Shown: positions 35,507-44,213, counted from the stretch's first letter. The stretch: 64,000 nucleotides of DNA from JBFWML01 sp050251635 (GCA_050251635.1 JBFWML010000003.1:30162-94161); one strand, 5' to 3'. The notes: generated by a model from the letters alone, not told the origin. A program made the numbers and translations.

Positions 35507-37594
35507 TTGGCTAGGTCAGACTTATACTTCCCGGTGATCAGGAAAATCACAGTTAGAAACTATGGTCTCTACCCCGGCAAAGAAGGGGATGGGTTCACCT
35601 ATAAGCCCAAACAGGGTCCGAATATCATTCTCGGTGTTAATGGACTAGGAAAGACCACTCTTTTAAATATGCTGCTTAGAGTGGTCACAGGACTGAAAGA
35701 AGTCAAAAGCCAGAACTCATATTTGGGAATGGGAGCAAGAGAGGTTGCACCGGTTGATCGTAGCTTCTTTGCCGGAAGGGTCCTCGATGGGGGCGTTAGT
35801 GCATATGTGGAAGCTGAGGTCGAATTTGGGCAATCTCTTCTCTACACAAAAAGAAAGCTTAGCAATCTCGAGCTCCAAGCAATGGCACTGGATGGGAAGC
35901 CAATTCTTGCGGAAGGCAAAAAAACGCTCGAAGAGCAGTTTGTTGACACTGTGATGAAACTCTCGGGTGTAGAAAATTATTACGATTATCTTTTTTTGAC
36001 ACAATACCTCTTTTTCTACCTTGAAGATCGACGAGAACTGGTGTGGAACAAGCATGCACAGACTGAAGTCTTAAGAATTTTATTCTATGACCGAGAAGAC
36101 CAAAACAATTATTTAACGCTCTACAATGACATAGTTCGGAAGGACTCAGCAATAAGGAATACACATGCAACTCTTTCAAGATTGCACAAAGAATATGAGA
36201 AGACCATCAAGGTGAGCGCTGACCCGAATGCAAAAAAAGAACTTGAACTGGTTGAGCGGGAGATTTCTTCTCTCGAACAAGAACTAAACGATACGGATAA
36301 TGCATTCGAAGATCTTATGAAGCAGAGAAGCGAGCGTATCTCTGCACGAGAAAATAGCAAGATTGAGAGGGAGGGTATCCGCGCTAGGCAAAAAGAGATA
36401 ATTTATGGGTTCTTAGAGGAAAGATTTGCTGATGCAGATCGTAAATTTGCCTACATGGTTCGTTCACTAATTGGTGGTTCCGAGTGTACTTTGTGCGGTA
36501 GCCCAATGAAAAAAATAAAACCAACCCAGGAAAATGCAGATCAGAACAATGGATGCCCTTTGTGTGGGGGTGAAATAAAAAAGTTTAGTTCCGGCTTTGA
36601 TTCGAGCGAAATAGATATGCTTGGTGTGCAGGCAACAAAAATTGACGACTCTATTGAGAATCTAGATAAATCTTTAAGGGAGATCGAAGAGGCTCTCAAT
36701 ACTAAAGAGAAAATGATTGGTGCGCTCAGAAAGCATAAGTATGCCCTTAGCATCCAAGCAAATGTTCTTCGGAAACAAATTCCAAAAGACAATGAAGTTG
36801 ACACATTGGTCACGAAAATAGGCAACAACCTTGATATTGTTGAGGTCATCCAGCAAGAGAAAGAGAATGATGAAAGAAACTTTGCCGCACTCGTTGAGCG
36901 CGGCAGACAGACTGTCTCATCGCTGTCTGAAAAGGTAATAGAAAACTTCAGTAGATATATCAAAGGTTTTATGGCAGAGCGGTGCGTTCTGGAGTACTCA
37001 ATTCGAGAAGAAAAAATTGGACAAGGTAAATCAGTAGCCGTTCCCTCGTTCCCTCATTTTTCAATCCGATTAACATCAGGTGCCTTTAAGAGTGCTCCGG
37101 CCAACCGAGACGGGGGAGAAGACGTGTCGGAGTCGCAACGAGAGTTTATCGATCTTGCGTTCCGTATGAGTTTAATTGCAGAGATTACTACCCGATGTCC
37201 CGCCATGATGTTTGTTGAGACACCCGAGGCAAGTTTGGATTCGGTTTTTATCCCAAGAGCAGGCACAATGATCCGTACTTTTTTGGGCACCAGCAATTAT
37301 TTGATTGCCAGTACAAACCTGAATAGAGAGGCAATGGTCCCGGCATTGTTTGGGGTTGTTTCGGAGAATGCTGCAATTGAAGCTGCAAAAAGGGGTGAGA
37401 GGGAGTTTCGTGAAACAGTCTCTTCCGCAGTACCTCTTGAAGAGAGGGCAGATCGGATCATTAACTTGCTATCGTTGGGTGCAAAAAATGCAGCACTTGA
37501 GACATATGGCGAGGAATACTGGAGCGGGTTTGAACAGGCGATTTCTCCGGACTGGGAGAGATACGAACTTGCCCTAGCGATGGGCAAAAGATGA
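35507..37594 (+). CDS. SMC/ABC-type ATPase of a putative defence module
   Basis: The TTG at 35507 is preferred because AGAAGGAG (35495-35501... adjacent) precedes it; the protein is then 695 residues. It has an N-terminal Walker A GVNGLGKTT (43-51), long coiled-coil arms (about 200-500) broken by a hook with two CxxC motifs (CTLC about 327, CPLC about 350), a signature-like DVSESQREF (539) and Walker B AMMFVETPEASLD (about 566-578). This is the pattern of Rad50/LmuB-like and ABC three-component ATPases. It overlaps the next gene in ATGA and is the first cargo gene beside tnsA. Confidence 0.85.
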   Translation: MARSDLYFPVIRKITVRNYGLYPGKEGDGFTYKPKQGPNIILGVNGLGKTTLLNMLLRVVTGLKEVKSQNSYLGMGAREVAPVDRSFFAGRVLDGGVSAYVEAEVEFGQSLLYTKRKLSNLELQAMALDGKPILAEGKKTLEEQFVDTVMKLSGVENYYDYLFLTQYLFFYLEDRRELVWNKHAQTEVLRILFYDREDQNNYLTLYNDIVRKDSAIRNTHATLSRLHKEYEKTIKVSADPNAKKELELVEREISSLEQELNDTDNAFEDLMKQRSERISARENSKIEREGIRARQKEIIYGFLEERFADADRKFAYMVRSLIGGSECTLCGSPMKKIKPTQENADQNNGCPLCGGEIKKFSSGFDSSEIDMLGVQATKIDDSIENLDKSLREIEEALNTKEKMIGALRKHKYALSIQANVLRKQIPKDNEVDTLVTKIGNNLDIVEVIQQEKENDERNFAALVERGRQTVSSLSEKVIENFSRYIKGFMAERCVLEYSIREEKIGQGKSVAVPSFPHFSIRLTSGAFKSAPANRDGGEDVSESQREFIDLAFRMSLIAEITTRCPAMMFVETPEASLDSVFIPRAGTMIRTFLGTSNYLIASTNLNREAMVPALFGVVSENAAIEAAKRGEREFRETVSSAVPLEERADRIINLLSLGAKNAALETYGEEYWSGFEQAISPDWERYELALAMGKR

Positions 37595-38253
37595 ACACCC
37601 TTGGTTCGGCGAACTATAAAAAACTGATTTCCTTACTGGTGCTGAGAGCTGCAATGTATAGTGGACATCGAAGAATTGAAGCCGCAGCCTTCCATAGGCT
37701 TGTTTACTTTGTGAATGCGCTCGCACCCATTCAAAAGATTGAGTCAGAAACGAAGCAGGTAGCGAAGGCCGATTATGGACTATTTCTTCCTGATTACCAG
37801 AGGGCACTCGATGTGCTTGTTGGTGCTGGTCTTGTGAGTATTGGGGATGTCGCATATGGTCTCAAGAACGGTTTATTCTTGGGGAATTACTGGATATCTG
37901 ATGATGGGCTTGCGCTGGCCGCTGAAGTCGAGAGCGCAAATCACTATTTTGATAACTTGGCCCTGGCAATCAATGAGATCATAAGCGCGCTTATATCCTT
38001 GGGTGTCCATAACAATAATGACGCCCATCGGTACGATGCCAACTTTGGTCAAGAGACAATAGTATCTGGCAAAATTGTTGACTTTGACCAAGAGAGGGCC
38101 GAGAACTTTTCAATAGATGCGGCACGGTTCCTTCTTGATGAGTGGCTCAAGAAAAGAGTGTCCTTGGGCGAATACAGGGAACAGCTCGAAGGAACCGCAA
38201 TTAAGCTGTATTCAAATTATCTCAGGTATGCAACCGAGGTTATCAATGGCTAA
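37591..38253 (+). CDS. Middle component of the ATPase/nuclease module
   Basis: The 220-residue protein is predicted mostly helical with a probable winged-helix part (about residues 30-120: AAFHRLVYFVNALAP, DYGLFLPDYQRALDVLVGAG). No catalytic motif is seen. Size and position between the ATPase and the nuclease-like gene fit the middle components of ABC three-component systems or LmuC of Lamassu. Overlaps with both neighbours (4 and 8 bases) imply fixed stoichiometry. The family cannot be named more exactly without a profile search. Confidence 0.65.
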   Translation: MNTLGSANYKKLISLLVLRAAMYSGHRRIEAAAFHRLVYFVNALAPIQKIESETKQVAKADYGLFLPDYQRALDVLVGAGLVSIGDVAYGLKNGLFLGNYWISDDGLALAAEVESANHYFDNLALAINEIISALISLGVHNNNDAHRYDANFGQETIVSGKIVDFDQERAENFSIDAARFLLDEWLKKRVSLGEYREQLEGTAIKLYSNYLRYATEVING

Positions 38254-39331
38254 ACGGATTGGTGGGGCTCTTCTCGCAACCTTGGAGCATTCTATTAACA
38301 CGGCCGAAGAAGATGCCATCAACCCGAGCGCATACGCTGTTGGAAGTGCAATTCTTCGTGTCAGGAGGAAGATGGACAGGCTTGCTAAGAATGATAATGG
38401 ACTCGCTTTTGCCCTTTTCATTGTTTGTGAGGACATTGATAGCCATGTGGGTAGAAACGGTTTTGGGCGAAAAAGCTTGTCTTGGCATTTAAATAGAACG
38501 GACAGTATGCAGAGCGTTAACCAAGCCTTGGTTCTTGTTAGCAAGGATGGCGGCTCGATTACTGTTTCGGATCCCCATGAGTCCATGGATGTTCAATTTG
38601 AAAAAGTCATCTCGCTTCGGTTGGGCGATAGTCCTGCCATTCTGTTCCAGCCTGACAATGGGCGGGTTGTTGCGGATTTTTTTCCAGAGGGGGTAGTCAA
38701 TGGAGAGCCCGTCGAGCTTGAGGCGGAAGTTGGAGCCAAGCTTCTAGATCCAGTATTTTTGAAGGGAAGACTTGACCGCTTTGATGCAGAAGTTATCAAG
38801 GGGTATGAGCTGGGCCGACTATGGGAGAAGGCAACGAACTACTGGCCAATTTCTCAAGCGGAACGCACTATTCAGGATTATATGTTTATTTGGTTGCGCT
38901 CTCCGAACAAAGATGTTGACATTATCCCAGAGTACATTAACGAGGATGGGAGGGCTGATTTGATTGTGCAATCTGTCGTTGGAGAAAAGCTAGAAAAGAT
39001 CGTTGTCGAATTGAAGGTCTTAAGAAGTTTTAGCTCAACAGGCAGTCCATGTCGCGACCCTGAAAATTTGAAGAATTCGCAAGAAGTAGTTATTCAGACC
39101 CACAGCTATAGAAATAAATTAGCGGCAAAGGCAGGCATTGCGTGTTTGTATGATATGCGAAAGCCGTCAAAAAAGCCGACCCCCGATCTTGCGATTGAGA
39201 CAGCTGAGGGCTTAAGCACGGAGAAAGATGTCAGTCTTAGAGTTATTATCGTTCCAGCCACCCTACGGGAGAAACGACAAAGCGAGGCGACCGAGAAGGA
39301 ATGCTCATTGGAGCCTTCTGATGGTGATTAA
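38246..39331 (+). CDS. PD-(D/E)XK nuclease-like protein of the module
   Basis: The start ATG at 38246 lies inside the preceding gene's end and gives 361 residues beginning MAKRIGGALLATLEHSI. The C-terminal half has GRADLIVQ (Asp near residue 237), KIVVELKVLRS (Glu near 255, Lys near 257) and VVIQTHSYRNKLA (Gln near 284), the D...ExK...Q set of PD-(D/E)XK nucleases. The N-terminal half is unrecognised. It is probably the DNA-cutting effector. It converges on the methyltransferase gene with a 27-base overlap. Confidence 0.72.
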   Translation: MAKRIGGALLATLEHSINTAEEDAINPSAYAVGSAILRVRRKMDRLAKNDNGLAFALFIVCEDIDSHVGRNGFGRKSLSWHLNRTDSMQSVNQALVLVSKDGGSITVSDPHESMDVQFEKVISLRLGDSPAILFQPDNGRVVADFFPEGVVNGEPVELEAEVGAKLLDPVFLKGRLDRFDAEVIKGYELGRLWEKATNYWPISQAERTIQDYMFIWLRSPNKDVDIIPEYINEDGRADLIVQSVVGEKLEKIVVELKVLRSFSSTGSPCRDPENLKNSQEVVIQTHSYRNKLAAKAGIACLYDMRKPSKKPTPDLAIETAEGLSTEKDVSLRVIIVPATLREKRQSEATEKECSLEPSDGD

Positions 39332-40624
39332 AGACTCTGGCAAATGGAGGCATCCACCCTGCTGAGGGCTGGATCTCATTGAGCGAACGGTTTTGACGGC
39401 CTCAATTGTAAACCCTAGATTAGGCAACAATTCGTCCAGAATTTTTGGAACATTGACTTTCACGCCGGCATACTGTGAATCTCCGGCAACAACTGCAACC
39501 TTCCCATGCTTTGATAATTTTGCTCCAGCATCGCATATAATCGTCGAAAGATCATCAAAATACGCGCATACCATGTCTGGCAGTTTGGGGTTCCAGAGAG
39601 CTTCTTTTTTCTCGATCATCTCCTCATGCGCGCTCTTGAGCGTAGGGGATGATAAGGCTTTTGTTCCAAGGTCTCTCGCTACTTGAACATGAGAGCGAAG
39701 CGTCTGGCTTCTGAGGCTTCGGTTGTCTGCAGAGTTTTTTAGATATCCAAGCATCCATAGCTCAATGTTGTAGACATCGGTATAGTCAAATGAGTTTGGA
39801 TAGGGGGGTGAGAACAAAACAAGATCAATTTCTCGGTCAATTTTTTTTATCTGCTCTCTTGAGTCGCCCCGAATTAATGAATAATCTACTGTTTCTTTGA
39901 AGCGTGCGAGCCTTGCGTCTTCGGCCATATTAAGGAGGGCAGATTCCACCTCCTGATCGACATCAGGGATGATCCGCTGTTGCCAGTTGGTTCGATATCG
40001 TCGCCCTTTACCGTTTACTGTGGCATTGCTGACTTTTAACAAGACTGAACCAAGGGCAACCGTGCCGACTTTCTTCTGGTGTATTGACTCCAGCTCCTCA
40101 ATGGCGGCTCTAAAGCTAAGAATCTTTATCGCCACATCTCTATTGAACAACCACCGATCTTTAACGCCAGGCTCAACAAAAGTCGGTGGCATAGGATACT
40201 TTTCAAGAAGACGCTCATCCCGTAAGAGGCGTGCTTTTTTAAGCAAAGTCTTTTTTAGCGACACAATTTCCATCGGTTCGGGCGTTGCAAGTTTGATTTC
40301 GGCTAGGTCGGCCAAAAATGGATTCACCTCTATTGCATAAGGATGAATTCCTAAAAACTGAGCTGTAAGTGCCGTTGTGCCAGAGCCAGAGAAGGGGTCA
40401 AGGATGCTTCTGGGCTGATGTTCTTGAGATGAGATTACATCATGGACAAAGGATGGCGAGAACGCTTCTTTGAAGCCAAACCATCGCTGAAAGGCCAAGT
40501 TGGATGTGCCTTGGTTGGTGGTGGGGGCGGGGGACTCCCAGTCTGACAGCCAATAGTCTATTGGGCGTATTCTGGAATTGTTTGTAAGCGCAGCCAATTG
40601 TTCACTGGCGAGTGGACTTGTCAT
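39305..40624 (-). CDS. DNA methyltransferase (SPPY type, N4-cytosine or N6-adenine)
   Basis: The 439-residue protein has motif I DPFSGSGTTALTAQFLG (residues 76-92) with the acidic loop residue in AIEVNPF and motif IV SPPYPNSFDYTDVY (272-285). This places it among amino-methyltransferases; SPPY favours N4-cytosine but does not exclude N6-adenine. A target recognition part may lie between the motifs. GAGG precedes the ATG. Its overlap with the nuclease-like gene suggests it protects self DNA from the module, as in restriction-modification. The target sequence is unknown. Confidence 0.85.
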   Translation of the reverse strand: MTSPLASEQLAALTNNSRIRPIDYWLSDWESPAPTTNQGTSNLAFQRWFGFKEAFSPSFVHDVISSQEHQPRSILDPFSGSGTTALTAQFLGIHPYAIEVNPFLADLAEIKLATPEPMEIVSLKKTLLKKARLLRDERLLEKYPMPPTFVEPGVKDRWLFNRDVAIKILSFRAAIEELESIHQKKVGTVALGSVLLKVSNATVNGKGRRYRTNWQQRIIPDVDQEVESALLNMAEDARLARFKETVDYSLIRGDSREQIKKIDREIDLVLFSPPYPNSFDYTDVYNIELWMLGYLKNSADNRSLRSQTLRSHVQVARDLGTKALSSPTLKSAHEEMIEKKEALWNPKLPDMVCAYFDDLSTIICDAGAKLSKHGKVAVVAGDSQYAGVKVNVPKILDELLPNLGFTIEAVKTVRSMRSSPQQGGCLHLPESLITIRRLQ

Positions 40625-40794
40625 TGTTGTTCCTCGACTGTAGTCTGCAGCATTGCAAGAAGCCCGCCGCCTAGCCCTCCTGCTGGTTTAGCAAAAAACA
40701 TTCACATTTGCAGCTTTCGCCCGATCCGAGCAATGTGATAAGGAAGAATTATATACTATTTTAGTTAATATTTGTTGACACAAAAGAGTTCTGA

Positions 40795-41040
40795 ATGCGA
40801 AAGAGAAGTTATCCGCGACATGGGAAACCCAAAGGCTCAACTGGGCAAAAGTCAACAGTCACAAAGACAGAGTTTAAGAAAAGAATAGAAGCTATTGAGC
40901 TTAAAATTGGAGATTTTGTAGAGTTTAGCGGCATAAGCAGATCCGCGTTTGGTGGATGGGGCGAAAATAACATTCCGCTATATGCGGAGAGAGTGCTTCA
41001 ATTGCTCGAAATAAAAAACAGCATAAAGCTACTTAACTAA
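40795..41040 (+). CDS. Small helix-turn-helix-like protein
   Basis: The 81-residue basic protein has KRIEAIELKIGDFVEFSGIS followed by RSAFGGWGENN, resembling a small DNA-binding helix-turn-helix in which SGISRSAFGGW is the recognition helix. It is divergent from the methyltransferase gene across a 170-base AT-rich spacer, so it may regulate it or the module. GC content is lower than in the host. No exact family is recognised. Confidence 0.5.
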   Translation: MRKRSYPRHGKPKGSTGQKSTVTKTEFKKRIEAIELKIGDFVEFSGISRSAFGGWGENNIPLYAERVLQLLEIKNSIKLLN

Positions 41041-41118
41041 AATAGTCAATCAGCTTTTATTCAAGACACACCCACCCTCTCATTTAGGAAACAAGTACGG
41101 TCAAATGGGGCTTAGCTT

Positions 41119-41523
41119 CTAGGAAAAAGTGGCTATCAGTTCCTCGACATCGGTTTCGCTGGAGACATGGAGAATGCCGAAGTCGGGAGAGTACCTGCCA
41201 TAAACTATTCCGTCCTTATTAAGGTAATACTCATTGGTTTCTTTCAGCCACGTGATATTCACATTTCTAGTATTCGTGCTTTGCGCTACCACCTTGTTAG
41301 ACTTAACTATCTCTTTTAGGGCGGCCTGTTGCTCCTCTGTAAGCTTATGATCGATGCTTTTGCCAGTAATGACTGAACATACCATTGTTTTTCTTTGTGT
41401 TGAAGTTATAGTTGAACCATAGTCGGGCCAGACCTGTTCCCTTGATTCCATTGTTTGGCGTATGCAGACCAATTGGTAATGATCCAGCCCCGCCCCCCAA
41501 ATTCGTCGCAGATTCAAATTCAT
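41119..41523 (-). CDS. Hypothetical protein (134 residues)
   Basis: A frame of 134 residues with a possible TATAAT just upstream of AGAGGC and the ATG at 41523. The first about 24 residues are basic and the remainder is soluble, ending in SSETDVEELIATFS; no signal peptide or catalytic motif is seen. A later ATG at codon 25 is an alternative start. It lies in the low-GC cargo between the regulator and a broken gene. I do not recognise it. Confidence 0.45.
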   Translation of the reverse strand: MNLNLRRIWGAGLDHYQLVCIRQTMESREQVWPDYGSTITSTQRKTMVCSVITGKSIDHKLTEEQQAALKEIVKSNKVVAQSTNTRNVNITWLKETNEYYLNKDGIVYGRYSPDFGILHVSSETDVEELIATFS

Positions 41524-41582
41524 GCCTCTGATTATAGCTCAGTCACCCATCTCGTTTTCTAGCCTATGCTGGCCTGTTGTTG

Positions 41583-42137
41583 TCAACGCCTAAACACTTC
41601 AGCATGTGAGATTGCTCGGAGCTCCATTACGTCAAGAATCCAACTAGTCCCAAGTAAGCTGAAATGACCATTTCTCGTACGTTCAACTTCGATCCAATCT
41701 TCCCACCCACCAAAGCGTTCATTCGCGAGAGATTTGAATTTCCTCATATCTTCTTCTTCGGAAAAGACAAAACGAATTACAGCACCTTCTTGAAATAGAC
41801 TTCCTGACTGGGTTGCACCAAAAAAAGCTCGAAGCCTTCCTTCATTATCTCTATTAACTTCGTCTGCATTATGGCAGAGCTGCCCCCATTATTTCTTCGA
41901 AGCCGGGAATAGTTACGGCAACAGATATATTTTCATCATTCTTTCTAAGCACGGATAGTAGTTCAAAAAAATCATTACGATCTAAGCCAATGCCACTCAT
42001 ATATATATCAAGCGTTCTAATTCTACTTATCTGGTTCGGTTGACCGGAATGTTTGGTCTCAAAATACTCGACCTCGTGCCCCAATATCACTTTTTTTTAT
42101 CGCCAATCATTAGCTGCTCATACAGTTCTTCCCGCAT
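41583..42137 (-). pseudogene. Unknown cargo gene with two homopolymer frameshifts
   Basis: On the minus strand ATG at 42137 follows GGGAGAAGAA and opens MREELYEQLMIGDKKK, stopping at TGA right after eight A. The -1 frame then continues as VILGHEVEYFETKHSGQ to a run of five G (41883-41887 on the plus strand); removing one G opens QLCHNADEVNRDNEGRLRAF and continues to a stop at 41583-41585. Read this way it is a continuous protein of about 184 residues with aromatic and charged composition typical of a real gene. It may be decayed, affected by indel errors at homopolymers, or use recoding at A AAA AAG. The family is unknown. Confidence 0.6.
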
Positions 42138-42192
42138 TTCTTCTCCCTATAGACTACTGCCGTTCATTAACAAGCTTTATTTTATCGTTAAT

Positions 42193-42963
42193 CTATTGAT
42201 GCCCACTATTTTGTATGTATGCGTTGCCATGTCCCATGTGTTGAGTAATCCTCCGATTACGCTCCCTCTCCCACTCGTCCACCGGATCTTGTCTCGCCCA
42301 CGCTTCAAATAGTTTGCGCTGCTGGTCGGACATGCGGAGGCTGTAGCGATCGTGCATGTAGAAATAAATCCGGGCGATATCACCGCGGATCTCTGGCCGG
42401 GGTTGTGCCACCCGCTGTTTGAAATCCACCTTAAAGTCGCATTTCCCATGCTGGTACGGTGTTGAGGGCAACATTCCAAACCGGTAATTGGAGCGATCGC
42501 CATTAACCTCCCCGATCGACGGCACGAGATTGTGCATATCCGCCTCCATCTGCCGGAAAACCGGATCGGTGGCCACGCAGTTCTTTCGCTCACCGTTTTG
42601 CCAACATTGGCGCTGCTCACCAAAGCTATGCGCAGGCATAACATGCTCCCACTCTACCCGCTTGGCCCTAGTCTCGTTTTTGCGTACCCCATAACCGCAA
42701 CCGGCTAAATCAACTTCACCGGCACCCTTGGAGCCTTTCCAAACGATTGGGCATTCGCAGTAAAACGTAATGGGGCGGTCGTGGTAGATTTTGGTGGACA
42801 GCAGGCGTTTGGCCTGCTCGAAGTTTTCAGGGGCTGCGAAGACAAAAGTATTAAAAAGCAGGAAAAGTAAAACAACTGGAACACAACGACGTTGCGGGAC
42901 GGGTGCCGCCCCCTGGTAGCTCTTATTTTCCGAGTTGTGCATCTTCGTCGTTCTCTTGCTCAT
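42193..42963 (-). CDS. endA: Endonuclease I (EndA-like), exported
   Basis: This is a His-Me finger DNase of the Endonuclease I family. A hydrophobic signal segment VVLLFLLFNTFVFA (about residues 29-42) precedes the catalytic domain, with VEWEHVMPAHSFGEQ (about 118-132), HNLVPSIGEVNGDRSNYRFG (about 165-184) and conserved cysteines. The family degrades DNA in the periplasm or outside the cell. Start choice is uncertain; ATG at codon 8 would shorten the N-terminus. It overlaps the end of a small membrane gene by 41 bases. It is transposon cargo. Confidence 0.88.
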   Translation of the reverse strand: MSKRTTKMHNSENKSYQGAAPVPQRRCVPVVLLFLLFNTFVFAAPENFEQAKRLLSTKIYHDRPITFYCECPIVWKGSKGAGEVDLAGCGYGVRKNETRAKRVEWEHVMPAHSFGEQRQCWQNGERKNCVATDPVFRQMEADMHNLVPSIGEVNGDRSNYRFGMLPSTPYQHGKCDFKVDFKQRVAQPRPEIRGDIARIYFYMHDRYSLRMSDQQRKLFEAWARQDPVDEWERERNRRITQHMGHGNAYIQNSGHQ

Positions 42964-43102
42964 ACTGGTGCTTTCCGATCACCATAAGCATGGCGAATGC
43001 GGCCATTATGAACATAGCCCACTCTACGGGTTTGCCATCCGCGATAAGACTTGGGAGCGTGAATAGCAAGGCGAGGCTTGCAATAACGAGAAGCCACTTC
43101 AT
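42923..43102 (-). CDS. Small membrane protein (59 residues)
   Basis: The ATG at 43102 follows AAGGAGGGTTCC, a strong ribosome-binding site. The product has two hydrophobic segments (LLVIASLALLFTLPSLI and WAMFIMAAFAMLMVI) and an acidic C-terminal tail, so it should be a two-pass membrane peptide or a signal peptide plus one helix. It is upstream of and overlaps endA by 41 bases, and may be cotranscribed. No family is recognised; the link to the nuclease could be regulatory or incidental. Confidence 0.65.
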   Translation of the reverse strand: MKWLLVIASLALLFTLPSLIADGKPVEWAMFIMAAFAMLMVIGKHQYEQENDEDAQLGK

Positions 43103-43296
43103 TGGAACCCTCCTTGGTTGGCCTAGGTTAACTTGTTGAAAATCTTACTCTCGCTTGTTAAAAAAACCAAATCCGCATCTCATCTTGCAATCTCACCAGG
43201 TTAATCAGCCCCGCTTTGTTACGATCGCGCCAACACCTTCCCAAAGGGCGACGATCCGGCGGGAGGGGGTTGCCTTCCTTCCTTTAAAGGCCCACC

Positions 43297-43638
43297 ATGA
43301 AAACCCCCCTGATCCTTTTGGTGCTCGTATTTGCGGCTTCTTTTTTGATGGCCGAAGAGTCTTCGGACAATAACCAGACCGCCATTGATGCCGAGTACGA
43401 CAACCGCTACTGCAAAGATCCCATTGAGCTGGATCGCTGGGCCAAGCTGTTGGAGAATAATCCAAAAAGTGATGATCTCCACGCCCTGCATGCCCTATGG
43501 ATGGGCCTGTGCGTCAAGGTCGAAAGCCGACAGCTGACGGTTGACCGAGCCAATGCGGTGTTTGAGCGGGCGAGAGGCGCATTGCTTTGGTCGATTGAGC
43601 GGGAAAAGAAGCAACAGGAAGACAAAGATAACATATGA
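43297..43638 (+). CDS. Small secreted protein, partner of the prepilin gene
   Basis: The 113-residue protein has a signal peptide (MKTPLILLVLVFAASFLMA) and a soluble, helical mature part with two cysteines and a lysine/glutamine-rich end. Its stop overlaps the ATG of the prepilin-like gene in ATGA, so the two are one unit. I recognise no family. Its periplasmic location fits a helper for the pilin-like protein. Confidence 0.6.
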   Translation: MKTPLILLVLVFAASFLMAEESSDNNQTAIDAEYDNRYCKDPIELDRWAKLLENNPKSDDLHALHALWMGLCVKVESRQLTVDRANAVFERARGALLWSIEREKKQQEDKDNI

Positions 43639-44180
43639 CCATGCGAAAAGCCTTTACAGTTATCGAAATCATCTTCGTAGTGACCATTGTTGCCATTCTG
43701 CTGGCGGTTGCCGTGCCAAGGATGCTGCCCGATCTTTCATTTGAACGGGGAGCCGATGCCTTTGCGTCTAATCTCAAGTACACGCAGCATTTATCGTTGA
43801 TGGACGACCGCTTTGACCCTGCAAACGCGCAGTGGTATCAGACCCGCTGGCGGATGGAGATTGTTGCCGGTGCGGATAGCTGGAGATACAGAATTGTGAA
43901 GGGGGTTGGCGCAAACGAAGAGGTGGCCATCAATCCCCACGACAGGGGGCCGCTGGACATTACCAACGAAGGCGCTATATCTGTTTGCGGTGTCCCTCTT
44001 GCCGGAACAACGAACATCTCCTTTGATGAAATCGGCAGACCCGCCATCAATGCCGCTTGGCCGCCGGCGAGCCAGTTTACCGGGATGCTAAATGCCAATT
44101 GCCCGATAGTCGTCTCCAAGGACACAGATGAGATCTCCTACGTGCTTCATCGGGAGACGGGGTATCTGAGCGGGCAGTAG
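43635..44180 (+). CDS. Type IV prepilin-like / pseudopilin protein
   Basis: The 181-residue protein begins MTMRKAFTVIEIIFVVTIVA with a long hydrophobic helix, the class III signal of type IV pilins and pseudopilins (cleavage before Phe, Glu at +5). The remainder has two cysteines and beta-rich composition of a pilin head. A second in-frame ATG at 43641 may be the start. In many bacteria such proteins serve in DNA uptake or secretion, but no assembly ATPase or peptidase is in the element, so host machinery would be needed. Confidence 0.75.
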   Translation: MTMRKAFTVIEIIFVVTIVAILLAVAVPRMLPDLSFERGADAFASNLKYTQHLSLMDDRFDPANAQWYQTRWRMEIVAGADSWRYRIVKGVGANEEVAINPHDRGPLDITNEGAISVCGVPLAGTTNISFDEIGRPAINAAWPPASQFTGMLNANCPIVVSKDTDEISYVLHRETGYLSGQ

Positions 44181-44187
44181 CGTGATG

Positions 44188-44213
44188 ATGCACTTGCGCA
44201 CAGGTGCATTTTT
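44188..44213 (+). terminator. Terminator after the prepilin gene
   Basis: ATGCACTTG pairs with CAGGTGCAT (one G-T pair) across a 4-base loop and is followed by TTTTT. A second hairpin, TGCACTT with AAGTGCA, lies at 44223-44242. Confidence 0.7.

Noticed and set aside
35507..39331. Direct assignment of the module to Lamassu
   Set aside because: ATPase and small middle protein are compatible, but the nuclease-like protein does not clearly match known LmuA effectors and a methyltransferase is attached; a family name would go beyond the evidence.
43155..43491. Several overlapping frames on both strands at the start of the 43297 gene
   Set aside because: They are shadows of the signal-peptide gene at 43297, which has the only convincing start and downstream coupling.
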